A stretch of 19,619 nucleotides of DNA from JBBTCX01 sp038043045. GTDB lineage: Bacteria; Planctomycetota; Phycisphaerae; UBA1845. The notes beneath the pieces are model-generated. The model searched no databases, was not told where the DNA came from, and was given only the letters and a program-made list of their open reading frames with translations. Of this stretch, positions 14,585-19,619 are shown piece by piece; the first letter of the stretch is position 1; each line of letters begins with the position of its first letter. The position numbers and the translations under genes are program-made. The DNA is taken from contig JBBTCX010000375.1 in NCBI GenBank assembly GCA_038043045.1, positions 1-19,619 on the forward strand. Reading direction: 5' to 3'.

Positions 14585-15960
14585 CCGGAGTATTTTGATC
14601 CTGAAAGTGCGAGGCATTCATCCAAGCAGCCGATCAGGAAATCGCAGTCATCCTTGGTGATGCACATCGGCGGTTTGATGCGGATGACGTTTCCGTATAG
14701 CCCGCCTTTGCCAAGAAGTAGGCCGCGGGTTTTTGCGGCTTCGACGATTTCGGCGGTCTCGGTGGTGGCTGGTTCTTTGGTCTGACGGTTTTTCACGAGT
14801 TCGACGCCGAGCATGAGGCCTAGGCCGCGAACTTCGCCGATGATGGGATGACGATCCGCGAGTTCGAGCAGTTTCGTTTTCAAATAGCCGCCGATGTCTT
14901 TACACCGGGCTTGGAGTTTTTCCTCCTCGATGATTTCGAGTGTGGCGAGTCCTTGGATCATCGAAACGGGGTTGCCGCCGAAGGTGTTGAAATGAGTGCG
15001 CTTGGCCATGTTCGCGGCAATTTCCGGTCGGGTGGTACAGGCGCCGAGTGGAGCGCCGTTGCCGATGCCTTTGGCCATGGTGACGATGTCCGGGGTGACG
15101 CCCCAATTCTGGTGGCCCCAGTAGTGTTCGCCCGTTCGCCCGAAGCCGGATTGGACTTCGTCGGCGACACAAAGCCCGCCGTATTTGCGAACGATGTCGT
15201 AGACGATTTTGAAGTATTCGGGAGGCGGAGTTACGGTGCCGCCGACGCCTTGGATCGGTTCGGCGAGGAAGCAGGCGATCTCGCCGCTGGTTTCGTAGCG
15301 AATGACGTCTTCGACGCTTTTCGCACATTTCAGATCGCATGACGGATAGGTCAGGCCAAAAGGACAGCGATAGCAGTAACCGGGAGCGACGTGTTTGACG
15401 TTGAGATTCGACGGGACGGGAAACTTCCAAGTGCCAACGGCTGTCATTCCCATTGTGGCTTGGGAGCCGCCGTGATAGGCGTTTCGAAGCGTGAGGACCT
15501 CATGTCGGCCGGTGTGAAGGCGGGCCATCAGAACGGCGAGTTCGTTGGCTTCGCTACCGGAGCTGGTGAAGTAGGTTGATTTCAAACCGGAGTTTTCGGG
15601 CATGTGCTTGGCGAGTTCGCGTCCCATCAGAGCGATGTTGGGGTGCAAGTAGATCGTTGTGGAATGGACCAGTTTGCCGACTTGTTCGCGGATTCGCTGC
15701 GTGACTTTGGGGTGGCAGTGGCCGACGGATACGGTGACGATTCCGGCGATGGCGTCGAGGTAGCGTTTGCCGGTTTCATCCCACAAGTATTGCATGTGTC
15801 CTTCGACGATGCAGATCGGTTCCTTATAATAGAGGAAGAGTCCGGGGTTGAGGAATTCACGGCGAAGGGTGAGGATTTCGTCGCGGGATGGGCCGGAGTA
15901 GTTGGTGGGTTTGTGGTTGCAAACGGGCAACGGAATGGCTTTGGGCAGAGATTGATTCAT
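14563..15960 (-). CDS. Class III aminotransferase, probable beta-alanine (AGXT2-like) aminotransferase
   Basis: A PLP-dependent enzyme of 465 aa. FTSSGSEANELAVLMARLHT, AYHGGS (about 161-166) and CVADEVQSGFGRTG (D267 contacts the PLP ring nitrogen) are present. TMAKGIGNGAPLGA holds the Schiff-base lysine K297. The internal CYRCPFGLTYPSCDLKCAKS segment is typical of the AGXT2/beta-alanine-pyruvate type rather than of acetylornithine or GABA aminotransferases. In this cluster the likely reaction is beta-alanine (and 3-aminoisobutyrate from thymine) to malonate semialdehyde (and methylmalonate semialdehyde), with pyruvate or glyoxylate as amino acceptor. The ATG at 15960 follows GAGG with a 7-nt spacer. 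It is convergent with preA. Enzyme class is certain; substrate inferred from context. Confidence 0.9.
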   Translation of the reverse strand: MNQSLPKAIPLPVCNHKPTNYSGPSRDEILTLRREFLNPGLFLYYKEPICIVEGHMQYLWDETGKRYLDAIAGIVTVSVGHCHPKVTQRIREQVGKLVHSTTIYLHPNIALMGRELAKHMPENSGLKSTYFTSSGSEANELAVLMARLHTGRHEVLTLRNAYHGGSQATMGMTAVGTWKFPVPSNLNVKHVAPGYCYRCPFGLTYPSCDLKCAKSVEDVIRYETSGEIACFLAEPIQGVGGTVTPPPEYFKIVYDIVRKYGGLCVADEVQSGFGRTGEHYWGHQNWGVTPDIVTMAKGIGNGAPLGACTTRPEIAANMAKRTHFNTFGGNPVSMIQGLATLEIIEEEKLQARCKDIGGYLKTKLLELADRHPIIGEVRGLGLMLGVELVKNRQTKEPATTETAEIVEAAKTRGLLLGKGGLYGNVIRIKPPMCITKDDCDFLIGCLDECLALSGSKYSGYTCTGG

Positions 15961-16111
15961 CGATTTACCTCAAAATGTTTCGGGTGGCACAAGTTTTGCT
16001 CATATATTGCGCTGAAAGTTGCACCGTGTTACAGCCATGAATAGAGTGCGCACCAAGAACGCGCCCGTGCCGGGATTAAGGTGAGAGCAGGTGTTGCCGT
16101 CGAATTCAGGA

Positions 16112-17465
16112 TTATTTCGCGCACGCCCAGATGCCATTTCCTCCATTTGATTCGACATACACACCCACCGCAATGCCTTCCAATGCGTCAAAGAATCCAA
16201 GGTACAAGGTCGATACAAACCCTTGCTGCGAAGCATTATCGGAAAACCCGGCCGTTCCGAAGCGGTCAATGGATCCAGTTAACGAAAAGGTGGCATTGCT
16301 CCAGTAACTTGTTCCGGCTAGCGATGGATCTGTGACGCGCACTCCGAAATCATGTGTAAAAAGCCCAAAGAGGCTTTCGATAGCCGAGCATGTATATGAT
16401 CCCGCATAGCTCGGATCATTGGGGGGCAATGCTGTTGAAAGGACTTGTCGCCGATCAATCTGCTCAAGCAGGTTAGATAAGTGCTTCACGTGGATTCCAA
16501 AGTTGTTTGCCGCTGCCGCTTGCCTATCTGCGATGACATTCCCATTTTCGTCCAGCGTTACAACCAAATTCACGGTACCCGCATTATTGACTGCGACGAC
16601 TTGGCCGCATCGAACGAGGGGAGAGCCGCTTGTACCGGGCGTCGTGGGTAGCTGGTNNNNNNNNNNCATCAACTGTTTCTGCCCCAACAACGCTTGTGGG
16701 ATCAAAAGAACGGAGAGCTGTAACTGATCCTGAGAGTGACGTAGCCTGTGGAACGGTGAGTCCCGGCGTAATCTCAAACAGCTCCTGAACGTCGCCAGGG
16801 AATCCCGTCAGGGCCAACGGGTCACCGGGAGCAAGACTCCGCGAATTTTCAACGGGACTCAAGGTTAAGTAATCATCGACCCGTTCACCCACCTCAAACA
16901 CACCAACGTCAGGGGATCGAAGCGGATCACCATCGTAATTCGGATGTACATAGGCTCTTATTAAATCGATTGTAAGTCCAGTTCCTGATTGTACGGCAAC
17001 AACTCTATCCACAGGAAACGGGTTTTGGATGACACCTAGTACAACATGAGCGTTGGTTGCTAATCTAGATGAGCTTACTGCGAATGCAGAACCGATTGTA
17101 AAATCGACCACATCGTCCATCTCAGGTCCGCGCCGATACTGGACAATCACAGCGAATGAAGCCGCGCTCATGGAACGAAATGTATCTTGGAGCGATGGAC
17201 AAGAATTAGGTAAAACTTGGGGGGCGCTACCTGCGCCCGACATGTCTTCCTGTGGTTCAGGGGGTGATACATCCACGGGTGGAAGCAGTTGTTCGGTTGG
17301 AGTGTCTTGGGAAGACGCAGACGGATCCACCGACGACTCGGCATCGCTTTGTGGCACTGACTCTCCCCCGATTGGTTCGGCCGTGCAACCATAGAAGACA
17401 ATCGTGCAGAAAAGAGCAATTGCTGATTGGGGCAGCCATCTTCGAGTTGAAATCATCAGCCACAC
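16112..17465 (-). CDS. Secreted trypsin-like serine protease lipoprotein, interrupted by an N gap
   Basis: The N-terminal part has a hydrophobic signal ending FYGC (lipobox-like, C27), so a lipoprotein is likely. A Ser/Pro/Asp/Glu-rich spacer covers about 28-85. A chymotrypsin-fold domain follows, with LATNAHVV (H140) and SPDVGVFEV (D186). Beyond the 10-N gap the same strand continues QLPTTPGTSGSPLV, where the serine (codon 16628-16630) completes the triad, then a beta-rich C-terminal domain of about 110 residues with no recognised family. As written, the two halves are one base out of frame. Deleting the ten Ns joins them exactly in frame (about 447 aa). The start is GTG at 17465 with GGAGA 7 nt upstream (17473-17477); an ATG three codons in is an alternative. 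It lies between two pyrimidine-catabolism genes with no obvious link to them. Confidence 0.8.
16657..16666. other. Assembly gap (10 N)
   Basis: Ten unknown bases inside the protease gene, between the catalytic Asp and Ser coding parts. The number ten is probably a placeholder. Frame is restored if the true missing length is zero or a multiple of three. Confidence 0.9.
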
Positions 17466-17570
17466 ATGCAGGTCTCCGAATAGGACATTGTTGCTCCGTG
17501 AGATAATCTACTTTTTAGCTTTACACCACGTATATACGAAAACGCTTCTAAACACAACTGACCGTTTTCC

Positions 17571-17600
17571 AAAAGGCGGCACCTGTAACTCGGTGCGGCC
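17571..17600 (-). terminator. Probable terminator of the ureidopropionase-like gene
   Basis: On the minus strand GGCCGCACC pairs with GGTGCCGCC (8 of 9 pairs) around an 8-nt loop, followed by TTTT. It lies 18 nt past the stop codon. Closer to the gene, GCCGGTT and AACCGGC can also pair but have no T tract. Confidence 0.45.
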
Positions 17601-17617
17601 GGTTCAGAGTATCCACC

Positions 17618-18487
17618 TTAACCGGCGGCGATGGCGCCGTAGGCGTCGGGTCTGCGATCGCGGAAAAACTGCCAGACGTTGCGCACTTCGCGGATCAAGT
17701 CCAAGTCCAGGTCGGCGATAACGATGTCGTCGGTGTTTCGCGAGCCTTCAACGAGAATCTTGCCACGCGGATCGCAGAAATAGGATTGGCCGTAGAACTC
17801 GCCGATGTTCCAAGGCGGTTCAGTGCCAGGGCGATTGATCGCCCCGACAAAGTATTGATTGGCGACGGCGTGGGCGGGTTGTTCGAGCTTCCAAAGATAT
17901 TCGGATAATCCGGCGACGGTGGCGGAAGGGTTGAAGACGATCTCCGCACCGTTGAGACCTAGACAACGTGCGCCTTCGGGAAAGTGTCGGTCATAACAGA
18001 TGTAGACGCCGATTTTTCCGACGCGCGTATCGAAGACTGGGTAGCCGAGATTGCCGGGACGGAAGTAGAACTTCTCCCAAAAACCGGGGTCGCAATGCGG
18101 TAGGTGGGTCTTCCGGTATTTGCCGAGGTAAGTGCCGTCAGCATCGATGACCGAGGCCGTGTTGTAGTAGACGCCGGTGAGGTCTTCTTCATAAATCGGG
18201 GCGACGATGACCATTTTGTGCTTGCGGGCGAGGTCGCACATCAATCGCGTGGTCGGGCCGTCGGGGACGCGCTCCGTCAAGGAATACCATTTCGTATCTT
18301 GTTCGGCGCAGAAGTATGGGCCGTAGAATAGTTCTTGAAGACAGAGCACCTGAACGCCTTTTCGGGCGGCTTTTTCGATGAGGGACACGTGTTTGTCGAT
18401 CATCGATTTTTTGATTTTTTCCAATGGAGCGGTGGCTGATTCGCTGAGTGTCGCTTGAATCAATCCGCCGCGAACGATTCGTGCCAT
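17618..18487 (-). CDS. Nitrilase-family hydrolase, probable beta-ureidopropionase (N-carbamoyl-beta-alanine amidohydrolase)
   Basis: Predicted to hydrolyse N-carbamoyl-beta-alanine to beta-alanine, CO2 and ammonia in the cytoplasm. The 289-aa protein shows the nitrilase catalytic triad: E52 in LQELFYGPYF, K126 in GKYRKTHLPH and C164 in GVYICYDRHFPEGAR. The family glutamate-lysine-cysteine order and spacing are kept. The closest relatives from memory are N-carbamoylputrescine amidase and N-carbamoyl-D-amino-acid hydrolase as well as UPB1-type ureidopropionase. The surrounding pathway genes favour the last. The ATG at 18487 has GGGAG with a 7-nt spacer. It diverges from mmsA across 150 bp. Regulation may be shared through that region. 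Confidence 0.88.
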   Translation of the reverse strand: MARIVRGGLIQATLSESATAPLEKIKKSMIDKHVSLIEKAARKGVQVLCLQELFYGPYFCAEQDTKWYSLTERVPDGPTTRLMCDLARKHKMVIVAPIYEEDLTGVYYNTASVIDADGTYLGKYRKTHLPHCDPGFWEKFYFRPGNLGYPVFDTRVGKIGVYICYDRHFPEGARCLGLNGAEIVFNPSATVAGLSEYLWKLEQPAHAVANQYFVGAINRPGTEPPWNIGEFYGQSYFCDPRGKILVEGSRNTDDIVIADLDLDLIREVRNVWQFFRDRRPDAYGAIAAG

Positions 18488-18637
18488 AGTCCAACTCCCG
18501 CGCGAAAAACGCGCATATTCACGCGGCGAATGTAGTCACTGGGACGCGGATTGCAAGGATTGTGCGACGAATTTCGTGAGGTTTCTGCGGAGTGAAAGTC
18601 GTTGTATATTGGATTGAGAGGATTTGGAGATTTTTGG
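18488..18637. promoter_or_regulatory. Divergent promoter region of the ureidopropionase-like gene and mmsA
   Basis: 150 bp between two outward-facing pathway genes. A perfect inverted repeat GCGCG-AAAAA-CGCGC lies at 18500-18514, just upstream of the ureidopropionase ribosome site. TATATT at 18605-18610 could be a -10 for mmsA, but its -35 is poor. Shared control is an inference from layout. Confidence 0.4.
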
Positions 18638-19619
18638 ATGGCAAACGAAGTAGCGTGTCAATGCCTGATCGGTGGACGCTGGGTGGACGCCCGAGCGGAG
18701 CGGTTGGGTGAGGTGTGGAACCCATCGACGGGGGAACTCATCGCACGAACGCCGATGTGCGGACCGGAAGATGTGGACCGAGCGGTTCAAGGTGCGACTA
18801 AGGCGTTTCCCGCGTGGTGTGAGACGCCGGCACCGGATCGCGCGCGGATCATGTTTCGCTTTCGAGAACTTCTGGTGGCCCATGCGGATGACATCGCTCG
18901 GTGTGTGACGTTGGAGCATGGCAAGACGCTGGCGGAGTCTCGCGCGTCCGTGCAGCGTGGCGTGGAGATGGTGGAGTTTGCGTGCGGGTTGCCGGCGTTG
19001 ATGTTTGGTGAATCGATCGAAAACCTTGCCCCGAATGTCGACTGTGAGACGATTCGCCACCCGTTGGGGATTGTGGCGGGGATCACGCCGTTTAATTTTC
19101 CGGCCATGGTGCCGCTGTGGATGTATCCGGTGGCGATTGTCTGCGGGAATTGTTTTATCTTGAAACCATCGGAGCGAGTGCCGCTCACGGCGATGCGCAT
19201 GGCTGGTTTACTCTTGGAGGCCGGGCTGCCGGAGGGCGTGTTGTCCATCGTTCATGGTGGGAAGGAATGCGTAGATGCTTTGCTCACGCATCCGGGGATC
19301 AGGGCGATTTCGTTCGTCGGTTCGACACCGGTGGCGAAGCATGTTTATCAAACCGGGGCCGCGCATGGGAAGCGCGTTCAGGCCGCGGGAGGGGCCAAGA
19401 ACCACATGATCGTGATGCCCGATGCGGATTTGGACGTGACCGTGGCGGGGATGCACAGTTCGGCGTTTGGATGCGCGGGCGAGCGGTGCATGGCCGGCAG
19501 TTTGGCGATCAGCGTGGGGTCGATCGGCGATGAGTTGGTGGAGCGTCTTTGCGATTCGGCGTCCAAAACCAAGGTCGGTCGCACGGATGATGGAGCGAGC
19601 GTGGATATGGGGCCGCTCA
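18638..19619 (+). CDS. mmsA: Methylmalonate/malonate-semialdehyde dehydrogenase (CoA-acylating), 3' end outside window
   Basis: An aldehyde dehydrogenase that converts malonate semialdehyde to acetyl-CoA and CO2, and methylmalonate semialdehyde to propionyl-CoA, using NAD and CoA. The 327 visible residues carry GITPFNFPAMVPLWM (N153), LKPSERVPLTA, FVGSTPVAKHVY and the catalytic cysteine C284 in FGCAGERCMA. VQAAGGAKNHMIVMPDAD replaces the usual ELGGK of non-acylating relatives, lacking the general-base glutamate; this is the MmsA/IolA pattern. The ATG at 18638 follows GGAGA (18626-18630) with a 7-nt spacer. The reading frame is open to the window edge; full-length relatives are about 490-500 aa, so roughly a third is missing. 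It supplies the last step of the pyrimidine route. Confidence 0.93.
   Translation, partial: MANEVACQCLIGGRWVDARAERLGEVWNPSTGELIARTPMCGPEDVDRAVQGATKAFPAWCETPAPDRARIMFRFRELLVAHADDIARCVTLEHGKTLAESRASVQRGVEMVEFACGLPALMFGESIENLAPNVDCETIRHPLGIVAGITPFNFPAMVPLWMYPVAIVCGNCFILKPSERVPLTAMRMAGLLLEAGLPEGVLSIVHGGKECVDALLTHPGIRAISFVGSTPVAKHVYQTGAAHGKRVQAAGGAKNHMIVMPDADLDVTVAGMHSSAFGCAGERCMAGSLAISVGSIGDELVERLCDSASKTKVGRTDDGASVDMGPL

Noticed and set aside
13124..14617. Minus-strand open frame of 497 codons opposite preA
   Set aside because: Arg/His-rich shadow of a G-rich gene; preA on the plus strand has every expected motif.

Overview
The window (about 19.6 kb, G+C in the high 50s by eye) looks like chromosomal DNA of a diderm bacterium. 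The gene set (LptD-type outer-membrane protein, four-TM FtsK, HDOD protein, a secreted lipoprotein protease with a Ser/Pro/Asp-rich spacer) and the abundant short palindromic repeats between genes suggest Planctomycetota or a relative. That is an inference from style, not from a marker gene. The assembly contains one 10-N gap (16657-16666).

Left part (51-8302), housekeeping: lptD-like gene on the minus strand with a near-consensus promoter; a GNAT acetyltransferase preceded by a promoter-like sequence and a two-hairpin element ending in an intrinsic terminator; an IS630 transposase scrap; an HDOD-domain protein; and ftsK. Middle (8303-10238), debris and repeats: an IS701-type transposase N-terminus joined in frame to the C-terminus of a GNAT acetyltransferase, an AT-rich stretch with an operator-like inverted repeat, a small gene for a three-cysteine zinc-ribbon-like protein, a glyoxalase-fold (VOC) gene broken by one extra base in a homopolymer, and several families of short hairpin repeats.

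Right part (10239-19619), a reductive pyrimidine degradation cluster: dihydropyrimidinase, preT and preA in one operon on the plus strand; a class III aminotransferase on the minus strand whose 3' end overlaps preA; a secreted trypsin-like protease (minus, split by the N gap); a beta-ureidopropionase-like nitrilase (minus); and, diverging from it, a methylmalonate/malonate-semialdehyde dehydrogenase (mmsA) that runs off the window. Together these would take uracil to dihydrouracil (PreTA), N-carbamoyl-beta-alanine (dihydropyrimidinase), beta-alanine (ureidopropionase), malonate semialdehyde (aminotransferase) and acetyl-CoA (MmsA). Thymine would go the same way to propionyl-CoA.

The most unusual observation is inside the dihydropyrimidinase gene. 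About 165 bp (55 codons) between two conserved N-terminal segments is made of the same palindromic repeat modules that lie in the intergenic DNA just upstream. The reading frame stays open, and subtracting 55 returns every active-site residue to the usual family numbering. This resembles the protein-invading palindromic elements known from Rickettsia.
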